NCBI GenBank assembly: GCA_900315525.1
Contig: OMZO01000015.1
Coordinates: forward strand, 55,835 to 119,834
DNA length: 64,000 nt
Direction of reading: 5' to 3'
Origin: an uncultured Prevotella sp.
GTDB lineage: Bacteria; Bacteroidota; Bacteroidia; Bacteroidales; Bacteroidaceae
Below the pieces are notes generated by a model, which saw only the letters and a list, made by a program, of their open reading frames with translations, had not been told where the DNA came from and did not search any database. Position 1 is the stretch's first letter. Every line of letters starts with the position of its first letter. The position numbers and the translations under genes are program-made. Positions 9,493-18,903 of the stretch are shown in pieces.

Positions 9493-11619
9493 ATGAAAAA
9501 GATATATGGATTTTTAATGGCAGCAACGATGCTGGTAGGTGCCACCTCGTGTTCAGACTTCCTGAACGAGGAGAACAAGACCGGTAACACTGCTGATCTG
9601 ATTTACGGCTCAGAGTCTGGATTGGCAGGTCTCGTCAATTCATGTTATGCCTACACCAGAGCTTGGTGGGGCAAGGAGCCTTCCCTTGGACTGGCCGATG
9701 CCGGCTCTGACCTTTGGTACACTGGTACCGACAACAAGCAGATGCTGTTGAACACCTACACTTTCACATCTGCTTCGCTCGATAATGAAGTCAACAACAA
9801 CCCATGCTTCGACCAGTATTGGGAGATGTACTACGACGCTATCGACGTATGTAACAATGCCTTATACTACATTAGCAAGGGATTGACCGACGGCGTCATT
9901 ACAGAATCTACAGCCACCCAGTACGAGGGTGAAGTTCGTTTCTGCCGTGCCCTCTACTATTTCAACATGGTTCAGATGTGGGGACCAATCCCTTACAACG
10001 AAGAACGTGTGACAGCCACAAAGACCAATCCCGTCCGTGTGCCTGAGTCTGAAGTAGTAACCAAGATTCTTGCCGACTTGGATCTTGCTATAGCAAAATT
10101 GCCCACCAACAATGCAAAGAAGCTCAGTAATACTCACTGGCTTCCGACCAAATATGCAGCCGAGGCTCTTAAGGCACGTGTAGCTCTATTTGGTGCATCT
10201 TGGCTTGGCAACAGCAGCCTCTACAGTGTGGCACAGCAGTGTGCCCAGGACGTCATCGACAATGCTGGTGTCAGCTTCTATAACCGTTATAACGACACAT
10301 GGTCGATGGACAACAACGAGATTGGTACCAATAAGGAGGCTATCTGGGGTGTTTACTATGCTTACGATGAAGGCGTCGGGAACTGTATCCCCTATCGTTA
10401 TAAGACGGATGCCAACGGTAACAACCTGACCTTCAACTCACTTATCACGCGTACCGGTTATACCCGTGGTGGTTCTGCTCATCACCTGATGTTTGTTCCA
10501 ACTTGGAACAATGGTAACACTGCAGACCTCGGTAACGGAAACAAGAACGACTGTCTCTTCAACCGTCCTACCAATACGAGTTCATCTTACATTAAGAGTA
10601 AGAAGACTGGCGAAGACATCTTCATTGCGCCATTCTATTCTCCCTATAGCCGTGGATTCACGCGTTACCTGCCCTCTCTCTATCTGTGGGAGACACTGGC
10701 AAAGGGTCGTAATACCGACCAGCGCTTCGATGGTACACTTGTTACCCACTACAATATTGTAGCCGGCCTGGAAGAGAACAAGCACGACAAGTATCCTAAG
10801 ATGGGAGAGTTTATCTATGACGAAGCAAACTCGCCTGCAGTAGCATTAGAGCGCGATGGAAACTACTTCAATGCTGGTGATACAGCCATCTACTACAGTG
10901 AACTTGATGGTAACTCTGCAGCTGGTAAGGCTCTTCAGGCATGGGCTAAGGATCGCTATCGTATCCAATTCGCTTATGGTGGTGATATCCCCGTCTATAC
11001 TTCAGGCGACTATGCTACCGCACTGCCATCTTCATCTGCGAAAGCCGTTTCAGATGTCTATGGTGATGATCGCTATAACAACAAAAAGATTGGCGGTAAG
11101 AACTCTTACCCAGGTATTAAGAAGTTCCTCGACTCTCCTTACGATGCCACCTATCTCTGCCTTGACCTCTCTTACCGCGACGGTGTCGTGTTCCGTCTCG
11201 CAGAGATGTACCTCATCGTAGCTGAGTGCCAGCTCCAGACAGGTGGCAATGCCCTTCAGACCATCAACACCCTTCGTCAGGCACGTGCCATCGAAGGCAA
11301 GGACAACTCCCTCTCTGCAGTCTTCGGACAGAGTAATGTTGATATTGATGTTATCCTTCAAGAGCGTGCTATTGAACTGTGCGGCGAATATACTCGTTGG
11401 TTTGACCTGAAACGTACTCACAAGCTGCTCGATTACGTGAAGGCTCGCAATGCTGAGGCATCAGGAAACATCAAGCCCATCCACTATTATCGTCCTATCC
11501 CACTGAGCCAGTTGGATGCATGTACAAATGTCATCAGTTGCCCTGCTAGTCAGGATGCTAACGGTGTACTTCAGTACAGCGCTACTGCAGATGGTTTCTG
11601 GCAGAATCCCGGGTATTAA
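9493..11619 (+). CDS. SusD/RagB-family nutrient-binding outer membrane lipoprotein
   Basis: A 708-residue SusD-like partner of the transporter at 6400, 33 nt downstream of it. The lipoprotein signal ends in VGATSC with lipidated Cys20. Family landmarks include EVRFCRALYYFNMVQMWGPIPY, the segment VVFRLAEMYLIVAECQLQTG and the C-terminal QERAIELCGEYTRWFDLKRT. It is about 100 residues longer than the other SusD here, owing to loops in the middle third (about residues 290-480), which may shape glycan specificity. Confidence 0.95.
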   Translation: MKKIYGFLMAATMLVGATSCSDFLNEENKTGNTADLIYGSESGLAGLVNSCYAYTRAWWGKEPSLGLADAGSDLWYTGTDNKQMLLNTYTFTSASLDNEVNNNPCFDQYWEMYYDAIDVCNNALYYISKGLTDGVITESTATQYEGEVRFCRALYYFNMVQMWGPIPYNEERVTATKTNPVRVPESEVVTKILADLDLAIAKLPTNNAKKLSNTHWLPTKYAAEALKARVALFGASWLGNSSLYSVAQQCAQDVIDNAGVSFYNRYNDTWSMDNNEIGTNKEAIWGVYYAYDEGVGNCIPYRYKTDANGNNLTFNSLITRTGYTRGGSAHHLMFVPTWNNGNTADLGNGNKNDCLFNRPTNTSSSYIKSKKTGEDIFIAPFYSPYSRGFTRYLPSLYLWETLAKGRNTDQRFDGTLVTHYNIVAGLEENKHDKYPKMGEFIYDEANSPAVALERDGNYFNAGDTAIYYSELDGNSAAGKALQAWAKDRYRIQFAYGGDIPVYTSGDYATALPSSSAKAVSDVYGDDRYNNKKIGGKNSYPGIKKFLDSPYDATYLCLDLSYRDGVVFRLAEMYLIVAECQLQTGGNALQTINTLRQARAIEGKDNSLSAVFGQSNVDIDVILQERAIELCGEYTRWFDLKRTHKLLDYVKARNAEASGNIKPIHYYRPIPLSQLDACTNVISCPASQDANGVLQYSATADGFWQNPGY

Positions 11620-11657
11620 TTTACAGTTAAATAGTTAGCAAATAATCAGTACCGTCA

Positions 11658-11689
11658 AGGGTGCGCCTCACATGAGGTGCACCCTTTTT
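11658..11689 (+). terminator. Intrinsic terminator after the second SusD
   Basis: Stem AGGGTGCGCCTCA / TGAGGTGCACCCT (one G-U pair) with a 2-nt apex, followed directly by TTTTT. It lies about 40 nt after the susD stop codon. Confidence 0.9.
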
Positions 11690-11765
11690 GTATCTCCCCC
11701 CCCTATTTCTATGGATTCGATGTAGAAAAAACCACCTCGAAAGTGGTAATTACAAAATAATTCCT

Positions 11766-11773
11766 TATCTTTG
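11766..11773 (+). promoter_or_regulatory. -7 box giving a near-leaderless transcript
   Basis: TATCTTTG fits TAnnTTTG, and the ATG of the next gene begins only 8 nt after its last G. With a start site 5-8 nt downstream, the mRNA would begin at or next to the start codon. The signal peptide that follows supports this ATG. Confidence 0.55.
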
Positions 11774-11781
11774 TAGCCAAG

Positions 11782-12945
11782 ATGAAACAAGCCCATCGTA
11801 ATTGGATACTGACGCTTTTGCTAGCAATCTTGTTCTCTACAGGACAGGCACAGGAAACTCTGCCTTACATAGCCGACGGATTGCTGGATAGTACACACAT
11901 TGAGACACTCGGACTAAGGGTTTGTCCTGCAGTTACGACTGTCACTATTTTCTCCCCCACAGACGAGACAATGCACTATGCCAACGGTGTAGTGATGACA
12001 GCTTTCAAAAATACACTCTTCTGCATGTGGCAATGTTCCCAAACAGATGAAGATGCTCCTGAAACATCCGTCGTCATGAGTAAGAGTACGGATGAAGGGC
12101 ATACTTGGTCGCACCCTGTAGTGATTGCTGCGGCCAACGACAGCTGCTATTACACATCAGGTGGATGGATCAGCACCACGGACACACTGGTAGCTTTTAT
12201 CAATACCTGGCCAAAGCGTTTACAACCCATCGGTGGTTTTACACAGTATATCATCTCAACAAACGGAGATAACTGGAGCAAACCAAAGCCAGTCAGGATG
12301 AACGACGGACAAGTGATGAACGGGGTCATCGAACAAGATCCTTACGCTATAGCATGCGGACGTATCATCGGTGCTGTACACTTCCAGCCCGGACTCCACA
12401 TCGTACCTGTCTATACTGATTCGCCAACAGGCCTCAATGGATGGAAACGCGCCTATTTTACTGGCCATGATAGAGGCAAACAGTCACGGGAACTTGAACC
12501 CAGCCTATACCAGAGACATGACAGTACACTCGTCATGATATTCCGCGACCAGGCAGGCTCATTCCGCAAGATAGCATCAATAAGCAGCGACCATGGTGAA
12601 ACCTGGACAGAACCGATGATTACGAATATCCCTGACGCGAGGGTCAAACAAAGTGCTGGTAACCTGCCCGACGGCACAGCCTATTTAGTAGGAAATCCAA
12701 CAGGTGCCAAACGTCGTTGGCCGTTAGTTGCATTATTAAGTAAAGACGGCTGCTGCTTCGACAAGGCCATCCTGCTACGCGCCGGAGGTAGTGACCTACA
12801 GCCCCAACGCTATCCGGGTAAGGCAAAAACACTTGGTTACAGCTATCCCAAGTCAATGGTTCACCATGGCAAACTCTACATTGCTTATGCCACGAACAAG
12901 GAAGATGTGGAATACACTACTGTCGATTTGAATACACTTGAATAA
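11782..12945 (+). CDS. Secreted BNR/Asp-box beta-propeller protein, possible glycoside hydrolase
   Basis: A 387-residue exported protein (signal peptide 1-23, cleavage near GQAQ). It carries sialidase-type Asp-box repeats: STDEGHTW at about 102-109, a weaker STNGDNW at 159-165, and SSDHGETW at 268-275, as in six-bladed BNR propellers. Further propeller-like segments are GVVMTAFKNTLFCMWQ, DSTLVMIFRDQAGSFRKI and GKLYIAYATN. Such proteins are often annotated exo-alpha-sialidase, but the sialidase arginine triad was not recognised and BNR propellers also serve other glycosidase or lyase roles. Its position after two SusCD pairs suggests it acts on the same glycan in the periplasm. It has its own promoter and shares a terminator with the convergent glycogen operon. 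Confidence 0.75.
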   Translation: MKQAHRNWILTLLLAILFSTGQAQETLPYIADGLLDSTHIETLGLRVCPAVTTVTIFSPTDETMHYANGVVMTAFKNTLFCMWQCSQTDEDAPETSVVMSKSTDEGHTWSHPVVIAAANDSCYYTSGGWISTTDTLVAFINTWPKRLQPIGGFTQYIISTNGDNWSKPKPVRMNDGQVMNGVIEQDPYAIACGRIIGAVHFQPGLHIVPVYTDSPTGLNGWKRAYFTGHDRGKQSRELEPSLYQRHDSTLVMIFRDQAGSFRKIASISSDHGETWTEPMITNIPDARVKQSAGNLPDGTAYLVGNPTGAKRRWPLVALLSKDGCCFDKAILLRAGGSDLQPQRYPGKAKTLGYSYPKSMVHHGKLYIAYATNKEDVEYTTVDLNTLE

Positions 12946-12999
12946 TTAAATAGTAGTGCTGACAATTTGAATTAACTCACAAAAATAAGCGAATAGATG

Positions 13000-13037
13000 A
13001 AAAAAGAATCGGAGCCTAAAGCCCCGATTCCTTTTTT
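13000..13037. terminator. Bidirectional terminator between the BNR gene and the GH57 gene
   Basis: Stem GAATCGG / CCGATTC with A-tract on the left and T-tract on the right, so it can stop transcription from both convergent genes. Confidence 0.85.
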
Positions 13038-13055
13038 ATTACATTTTACCGATTA

Positions 13056-14429
13056 TTATTCTGCTTTAGCAGCCTTCTTTGCTGCTGGTTTCTTAGCAGC
13101 AGGTTTCTTTTCGGTCTTAGCAGGCTTTGAAGCTTCCAACTTCTCAAGCTTTGCCTTGAGACGAGTTATCTCCTTATCCTTCATCTCAATCTCGTCACCC
13201 TGATTCTTGATGGTTGTAAGCAGACCTTCCAGTTCGTCATTGTCAATGTCGAGCGGATAAAGAGCATTCACTCTATTAATGAAGTCTCCGAGGATGTTCA
13301 TATAATTAGTGAAAGCGTCAAACGGTCCGCTATAGATGCCACGATCCAGCCCCACGTTAGAAGGCTTAGTGGTCATGAAACGGAAGTTGTTAGAAGCTTG
13401 GAGGTAGTCCCAGTCCTGATTGATACGTGGGTCATTGGCAATACGCAGGCGATCAGCAACACTATACAATTTGTTGAAAGCCTCATGCTGCATAGCATTA
13501 CCCAACCAACAGCTGACGTCACGCTCTTCATCAACCCAAGACAATGTATCAGGTACATCAAGCTGACCAACGCTCTTGCAAGCCTTGCAGATTTCAGTAG
13601 GCGTCATGAAGTTGATACCCTTCTCCTTGGCACATGCTGGCAGAGCCTTGATGAAGTCAAGGATATTGCTCGAAAGCGGCTGAGCGATACCCAAAGCAGA
13701 AAGCTCCATGAAGATATTGATGATCTGCTCCTCTTCGGGGAAGCGAGCAATACGGTCGATATAGGCATCAGCAAAGAGAGGATAGCCATCCCACTCAGAA
13801 TTGTTGAAGCGCAGTGAGATATCATCAGACAGCTCGATATCACGAAGCAACAGTTTCAGATTTGGTGCAATATTACAATTATAGACATAGTGCGGTGATT
13901 TCCAGCCAAGCACATGTTTAGCACCCTCTGTAAGCATACCCTTAAAACCAAGGGCTGCGGCCTGTGCACCAATATCATCACTATAGATGAGCGAAGAGTT
14001 GCGAAGCACGGTTGGTTTCTTGCCAAAGAGTTCTTCAATCTTAGCAGACTGTTTCTTAACATCGAGGGCAAAAGTCTCTTCATTAGCCAATGAAGAAAGA
14101 CCATGACTGTAAGGTTCAGCCAGGAACTCTACGCAACCAGTCTCGTTCATCTGCTGCAGTTTCTCAATAACCTGAGGTGCATGCATCTCAAGTTGCTCAA
14201 TACCCGTTCCTGACAGAGAGAAAGCAACCTTGAAATAGTTACCATGCTCCTTAATCATGTCATGGAGCGTGTTCAGTGCTGGCATATAGCTACACTCAGC
14301 AATATCAGTGATGCTACGCTCGTTCTCGTAATCATCATAGTAATAATGATCGGTACCGATATCAAAGAAACGGTAGCGCTTCAGATGAATAATCTGATGT
14401 ATCTCGAAATATAAGCAAATCGTTTTCAT
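13056..14429 (-). CDS. Glycoside hydrolase family 57 (alpha-amylase-like)
   Basis: Cytosolic GH57 enzyme acting on glycogen or maltodextrins, 457 residues. The ATG at 14429 (MKTICLYFEIHQ) is chosen because family members start this way; an in-frame ATG lies 9 nt upstream. GH57 landmarks are the N-terminal FEIHQ and KRYRFFDIG, the Glu-containing VEFLAEPYSHGLSSL and the NSEWDGYPLFADAYI segment. After the catalytic part (to about 390), a coiled-coil-like region (GDEIEMKDKEITRLKAKLEKLE) and a Lys/Ala/Pro-rich tail (KKPAAKKPAAKKAAKAE) are unusual additions that may mediate binding. It is the last gene of the GH133-GT4-GH57 operon. Confidence 0.9.
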   Translation of the reverse strand: MKTICLYFEIHQIIHLKRYRFFDIGTDHYYYDDYENERSITDIAECSYMPALNTLHDMIKEHGNYFKVAFSLSGTGIEQLEMHAPQVIEKLQQMNETGCVEFLAEPYSHGLSSLANEETFALDVKKQSAKIEELFGKKPTVLRNSSLIYSDDIGAQAAALGFKGMLTEGAKHVLGWKSPHYVYNCNIAPNLKLLLRDIELSDDISLRFNNSEWDGYPLFADAYIDRIARFPEEEQIINIFMELSALGIAQPLSSNILDFIKALPACAKEKGINFMTPTEICKACKSVGQLDVPDTLSWVDEERDVSCWLGNAMQHEAFNKLYSVADRLRIANDPRINQDWDYLQASNNFRFMTTKPSNVGLDRGIYSGPFDAFTNYMNILGDFINRVNALYPLDIDNDELEGLLTTIKNQGDEIEMKDKEITRLKAKLEKLEASKPAKTEKKPAAKKPAAKKAAKAE

Positions 14430-14459
14430 AATTATCAATTTTCAATTATCAGTTATAAA

Positions 14460-15731
14460 TTATTGTTCCCAACCGAGTGTGCGGCGATAGAGTGTACGAA
14501 TCCAAGTTCCAACCTTCTCCCAAGTAATCTGATCCACCTCACGCTTACCCTCTTCCTTAAGATACTGGAAGAGAGACTCGTTATGGCAGATAGAATAAAT
14601 GGCATCAGCAAGAGCATGGATATCCCAATAGTCAACTTTGATACAGTTGTCAAGAATCTCTGCACAGCCCGACTGCTTCGAGATAATCGACGGCGTACCG
14701 CACTGCATGGCCTCCAACGGCGAGATTCCGAATGGCTCCGAAACTGAAGGCATCACATAAACATCAGAATCCTTAAGGCACTCATAAACCTGCTTACCCC
14801 GCATGAAACCAGGGAAGTGGAAACGATCTGCGATGCCGCGCTCTGCAGCGAGGTAAATCATGGCATCCATCATATCGCCAGAACCTGCCATACAGAAACG
14901 GACATTGCGCGTACGCTGCAGTACCATATTAGCAGCCTCAACGAAGTATTCTGGACCTTTCTGCATCGTAATACGTCCGAGGAAGGTAACAACCTTCTCC
15001 TTGCCAGTGTGGTCCGGACGTGGTATATCCTGATACTCCTGAGGCAGTGGATAAACCGCATTATGCACAGTAAAGCACTTACGTGGATCCTGATGATACT
15101 GATTAATCACCGTCTGACGAGTCAGCTCTGAAACACACATGATGCAGTCTGCCCAGTCCATACCGTTCTTCTCAATCGAATAGACTGTAGGATTAACCTT
15201 ACCACGAGAACGGTCAAAGTCAGTAGCATGCACATGGATGCAAAGCGGTTTTCCGCTGACCTGCTTAGCATGGATGCCAGCAGGGAAGGTCAGCCAGTCA
15301 TGAGCGTGAATGATGTCAAACTCCTCAGCACGGGCCACCTGACCAGCAATAATTGAGTAGTTATTAATCTCCTCGTGCAAATTGCCGGGATAGCCACCAG
15401 CAAACTCCATTGCACCAAGGTCGTTCACGTTCATATAATTGAAATCTGCATAGATATGCTCACGAAGCTTGAAATAGTAATCGGGATCCATGATATTACC
15501 GACACGCTGCTTCACATAATCATAATCCACATCACGATATGCGATAGGAACGGCATTCATGGCTACGATACGGCAGGCATGCTGACTCTCATCTCCAAAC
15601 GGATGCGGCAGACAGAGTACCGTCTCAATATCGCCCTGAGCCTTCAGGCCCTCAGAAATTCCATAGTTAGCAGTGGCGAGTCCACCAAATACATGAGGAG
15701 GATACTCCCATCCAAACATTAATACTTTCAT
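14460..15731 (-). CDS. Glycosyltransferase family 4 (glycogen synthase-like)
   Basis: A 423-residue GT-B retaining glycosyltransferase. The N-terminal MKVLMFGWEYPPHVFGGLA holds the donor/acceptor loop glycines. The C-terminal half has the GT4 signature VTFLGRITMQKGPEYFVEAA and the E-x7-E motif in SVSEPFGISPLEAMQCGTP. The neighbours (debranching enzyme and GH57 amylase) suggest it builds or elongates alpha-1,4-glucan, as proposed for the same three-gene cluster in other Bacteroidales. An unusually good ribosome site (AAGGAGG) precedes the ATG, 12 nt after the debranching-enzyme stop codon. Confidence 0.9.
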   Translation of the reverse strand: MKVLMFGWEYPPHVFGGLATANYGISEGLKAQGDIETVLCLPHPFGDESQHACRIVAMNAVPIAYRDVDYDYVKQRVGNIMDPDYYFKLREHIYADFNYMNVNDLGAMEFAGGYPGNLHEEINNYSIIAGQVARAEEFDIIHAHDWLTFPAGIHAKQVSGKPLCIHVHATDFDRSRGKVNPTVYSIEKNGMDWADCIMCVSELTRQTVINQYHQDPRKCFTVHNAVYPLPQEYQDIPRPDHTGKEKVVTFLGRITMQKGPEYFVEAANMVLQRTRNVRFCMAGSGDMMDAMIYLAAERGIADRFHFPGFMRGKQVYECLKDSDVYVMPSVSEPFGISPLEAMQCGTPSIISKQSGCAEILDNCIKVDYWDIHALADAIYSICHNESLFQYLKEEGKREVDQITWEKVGTWIRTLYRRTLGWEQ

Positions 15732-15743
15732 AGTCGTCCCTCC

Positions 15744-17723
15744 TTATTTTTGATATGAATACTTATCCAACAACTGGAGCGTGCGCAGGATCTCTGCCAC
15801 ATTCATGGCAAATGACATGGCACCGCGACCGTGGAACGGTGGGTTTCCATCGAACAACTCACTGATGGTGCCGATAGCATGATAGTCTATCTCATCCTCA
15901 TAGCCCACAAGTTGACGTTCAACAAAACTCAAACGGCTACGCTTGTAGAGTTTCAAGCAGGCTTCCATATAGAATCCACCCAGCCAAGGCCAAGCCGTGC
16001 CCTGATGATAGGCATAGTCACGCTGAGTCTGCGGACCAACGTACATCGGGTTGTAACCACCACTCTTCGGTGACAGCGAGCGAAGTCCCTTCGGTGTAAG
16101 GAGTTCGCGGGTACAAATATCCACCACGCTCTTCATCTGCTGCTGGTTCAACGGCGAGTAGTCGAGAGCTACAGCAAAAATCTGGTTAGGACGGACACTC
16201 CAGTCCATCATATTACCATCTACATAGTCGAGCAGATACCCATATTCATTGACAAAAGTCTCTACGAATGACTGTTTAGCGAGTTCTGCACGCTTTTCCA
16301 AAGTCTCTGCATCCTTTGTCTTACCCAACTGGGCTTTCATAGCTGCACAGAACTTCAAGGCATTGTACCACAGTGCATTGAACTCAACAATATAACCCGA
16401 GCGCGGTACAACTGGACGGCCATTAGCCGTGGAGTTCATCCATGTAACAGCACGATCACGGCCATTAGAATAAAGCAGACCGTTCTCATCGAGTCGAAGA
16501 TTTGGATGACCACCTTTTATAATATAGTCTACAATATCGCTAACAAGTTTGCCATACATCTTGAAGCCTTCATCAATACCAGCATCTTTTACATACTGTT
16601 GTATTGCCCATATTGCCCAAAGAGGTACATCGGGTTGCTCTATTTCATAAATCTTCACCGATAATGGTTTCTCTTCCATGAACTCGCGCAACCCTTTTTC
16701 TGCGGTCTTCATCACCAATTCAAAATAGTCGCGCTCACCAATAGCCAAGGTAAGTCCCGGCAATGCGATGAAAGTATCGCGAGCACGAGCCTTGAACCAA
16801 GGATAGCCAGCCAGCAAGTAACGATCGTCGTTCTCATCTATTTGTGCCGACTTGCCACTGCGACGGTCGCGGAAATGGAATTGGTGAGCAGCTGTCACAA
16901 GACAATGATAAAAATTGTCACGCGGTGCACGGAGTCCAACCTCATCCTCAAACAATTTCTTAAGCGAGGAAGTCTTTATCTGCGAAGTCGAGCCAGAGAA
17001 AATAATACTCTCACCCTTCTTGATTGGCATCTCAAAATAACCAGGCACATAGAGATCCTCATTGGATGCATAGCCACGCTCCTGCTCTTTTGGATATTCG
17101 ATGCCACGATACCAGTCTGGCTGGAAGACAAACTCATTCTTCTTGGAGAACTGCATATAGAGGTCAGGATAACCAGCATACATACAAGTCCTGATACCGC
17201 CATCGACAACTGCATATTCGCGACTGGCTGTAGCATTTTCATGCGTAAACTGACGCACAGAACGGAATGCCAAGAACGGACGGAAACGCAGCGTCGTAGC
17301 AGAATGAGCATCCACCAGTGTATAGCGAATGAGAATGCGATCCTCATAAGCCTGGAAAATAACTTCCTTCTTCAACACTACGCCACCCACGCGATACGTG
17401 GTCGTCGGCACGAGGCTGGCATCAAACTCTCTAATGTACTTGTGTCCGTTCGGACTAAATGTGTTGCCCTGATACTTGTGCAGTCCCAAGTTGAATTCGG
17501 CTCCATGCTGAATGACCGTACAGTCGAGTGACGAAAGAAGCACATGGTTCTCATCATCAAGCTCTGGCACGGGAACAACCAACAGACCATGATACTTGCG
17601 CGTATTGCAGTCAACCAATGTAGAACTGCTATAGGCGCCAGAACGATTGGTTCGGAGTAATTCACGACGAAGACTTTCCTGCAGGTTAGTCATCACGGCT
17701 TTTTCTAATCGTAAATAGCTCAT
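15744..17723 (-). CDS. Glycogen debranching enzyme (amylo-alpha-1,6-glucosidase, GH133-like)
   Basis: A 659-residue bacterial-type debranching enzyme that removes alpha-1,6 branches. The N-terminal domain (about 20-220) shows NRSGAYSSSTLVDCNTRKYHGLLVVPVP, typical of the GDE N-terminal fold. The C-terminal (alpha/alpha)6 domain begins around residue 300 (YLLAGYPWFKARARDTFIALPGL) and includes VTWMNSTANGRPVVPRSGYIVEFNALWYNAL and YHQGTAWPWLGGFYMEA, carrying the acidic catalytic residues. It is the first gene of the glycogen operon and has its own promoter about 50 nt upstream. Confidence 0.92.
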   Translation of the reverse strand: MSYLRLEKAVMTNLQESLRRELLRTNRSGAYSSSTLVDCNTRKYHGLLVVPVPELDDENHVLLSSLDCTVIQHGAEFNLGLHKYQGNTFSPNGHKYIREFDASLVPTTTYRVGGVVLKKEVIFQAYEDRILIRYTLVDAHSATTLRFRPFLAFRSVRQFTHENATASREYAVVDGGIRTCMYAGYPDLYMQFSKKNEFVFQPDWYRGIEYPKEQERGYASNEDLYVPGYFEMPIKKGESIIFSGSTSQIKTSSLKKLFEDEVGLRAPRDNFYHCLVTAAHQFHFRDRRSGKSAQIDENDDRYLLAGYPWFKARARDTFIALPGLTLAIGERDYFELVMKTAEKGLREFMEEKPLSVKIYEIEQPDVPLWAIWAIQQYVKDAGIDEGFKMYGKLVSDIVDYIIKGGHPNLRLDENGLLYSNGRDRAVTWMNSTANGRPVVPRSGYIVEFNALWYNALKFCAAMKAQLGKTKDAETLEKRAELAKQSFVETFVNEYGYLLDYVDGNMMDWSVRPNQIFAVALDYSPLNQQQMKSVVDICTRELLTPKGLRSLSPKSGGYNPMYVGPQTQRDYAYHQGTAWPWLGGFYMEACLKLYKRSRLSFVERQLVGYEDEIDYHAIGTISELFDGNPPFHGRGAMSFAMNVAEILRTLQLLDKYSYQK

Positions 17724-17773
17724 AGTTCCTGTCTAAAGGTATTTAATTATTGTAATACTAGTCTTTAATTCCC

Positions 17774-17804
17774 CAAAGGTAGGCATTTTTGTTCAGCTAA
17801 CAAA
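17774..17804 (-). promoter_or_regulatory. Promoter of the glycogen operon
   Basis: On the minus strand, TTTG (17804-17801) and TACCTTTG (17781-17774) are separated by exactly 19 nt, the optimal Bacteroidota -33/-7 arrangement. The implied leader is about 45 nt. Confidence 0.8.
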
Positions 17805-17835
17805 AGAATTCTGCTGATTTAACAATAATTTAAAC

Positions 17836-17865
17836 AAAAAAGGCATGTCACGAGGACTTGCCTTT
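17836..17865 (-). terminator. Intrinsic terminator of the lipid-kinase-like gene
   Basis: Minus-strand hairpin AAAGGCA-A-GTC / GAC-A-TGCCTTT followed by TTTTTG, starting 4 nt after the stop codon. Confidence 0.85.
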
Positions 17866-17869
17866 CATA

Positions 17870-18808
17870 TTATTCTGGAATAAGAAAATTTATCACTTCC
17901 TGTTCGACATTAATCCGATAAGGCCCAACTGGCGTTTTCATCAGGCGACCATCAATACCAACCATAGCATGCTTGGCATGCTCTACCAAGACCTCTCGAG
18001 TACGATAAGGGTGAACACTACGATGATTGAGGAAACGCCCCGTTATGAGAAGCCAGACACCTTCAATGAGTTGCACAACCTCGGGATGATACACTACAGA
18101 AACATCAAGCATGCCATTGTAGGGAACTGCATTCGGCGTCTGTCCATAGCCAAGTCCACTACCAATACACATTGTCATTACCTTGCGGTCAATAACATCA
18201 CTATTGATTTTCAACTTCATCTTGTACTCCATCCGATGGAAGAGCATCACAAAAAGCGACGATATAAAAGATAAGGTACGCGAGCCGAAGAGGCGTCGTG
18301 TCTGGCGGCGCAAATTCATAATGTCGGCTGTCATTCCGACATTAACGCAGTTAAGGAAATAGCGATGGCATTTTTCCCCCCGTGCATTCGTATAGCGTAT
18401 ACAACCGAGATCGACCTTACGAATACGACGTTTCAGAAGCCATTCTATCGTTTGAATGATATCATTTTCATCGAAGTCCCAAAAGCGGGCAAAATCATTC
18501 ATCACGCCGTTGGGAATCACACCAAGAGCGATGCTGTCCCGGACTCCTTTTTCCTCCATCATCAGACAGTTTACGGCATCGTTCAGTGCAGAGTCGCCCC
18601 CCACGATGATAATGGTCTTATAACCATTAGAGATCATCATTTTTATCAGTCTCTCTACACTGTCACTATTCTCACTCTGCACAAAGTCGTAATCCACGTT
18701 ACGAGCATCAAGCACCCGCTGTATTTTTTCCCAACGTTTGCGCTTATTGGTAATGCCTGCCTTCGGACAGTATAGGACACTCCATTTTTCTGTTTCCATC
18801 GCTTTCAT
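17870..18808 (-). CDS. Diacylglycerol/lipid kinase-like protein with altered nucleotide motifs
   Basis: A 312-residue member of the DAGK-catalytic/YegS-like lipid kinase superfamily, shown by the Rossmann-like N-terminal domain (WSVLYCPKAG, KTIIIVGGDSALNDAVN) and the C-terminal beta-sandwich (GLGYGQTPNAVPYNGMLDVSVV). The canonical GGDGT is GGDSA (residues 70-74), and the usual PxGTxNDFAR is PNGVMNDFAR (about 99-108). The first change alters the phosphate-binding glycine loop, so activity may be lost or substrate use changed. Stand-alone gene with its own promoter and terminator. The family assignment is firm; kinase activity is uncertain. Confidence 0.8.
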   Translation of the reverse strand: MKAMETEKWSVLYCPKAGITNKRKRWEKIQRVLDARNVDYDFVQSENSDSVERLIKMMISNGYKTIIIVGGDSALNDAVNCLMMEEKGVRDSIALGVIPNGVMNDFARFWDFDENDIIQTIEWLLKRRIRKVDLGCIRYTNARGEKCHRYFLNCVNVGMTADIMNLRRQTRRLFGSRTLSFISSLFVMLFHRMEYKMKLKINSDVIDRKVMTMCIGSGLGYGQTPNAVPYNGMLDVSVVYHPEVVQLIEGVWLLITGRFLNHRSVHPYRTREVLVEHAKHAMVGIDGRLMKTPVGPYRINVEQEVINFLIPE

Positions 18809-18833
18809 TTACTACTTATCGTCAATCTGCCTG

Positions 18834-18864
18834 CAAAAATAATAAAAAAAAGCCATCTAACAAA
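18834..18864 (-). promoter_or_regulatory. Promoter of the lipid-kinase-like gene, nested in the miaA terminator
   Basis: Minus strand: TTTG (18864-18861), a 19-nt spacer, then TATTTTTG (18841-18834). The -33 TTTG forms the loop of the upstream miaA terminator, and the spacer contains its T-tract. Confidence 0.7.
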
Positions 18865-18876
18865 ATTGGATGGCGT
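18842..18876 (-). terminator. Intrinsic terminator of miaA with TTTTG loop
   Basis: Minus-strand stem GCCATCCAA / TTAGATGGC (one G-U pair) with a TTTTG loop, followed by TTTTTTTT. It lies about 30 nt past the miaA stop codon and overlaps the next gene's promoter. Confidence 0.9.
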
Positions 18877-18903
18877 TTTTCTTGCTTAATCTATAGCCAA
18901 ACA

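Noticed and set aside
16842-17531. 229-codon plus-strand frame in the debranching enzyme gene
   Set aside because: Shadow of a conserved enzyme on the other strand.
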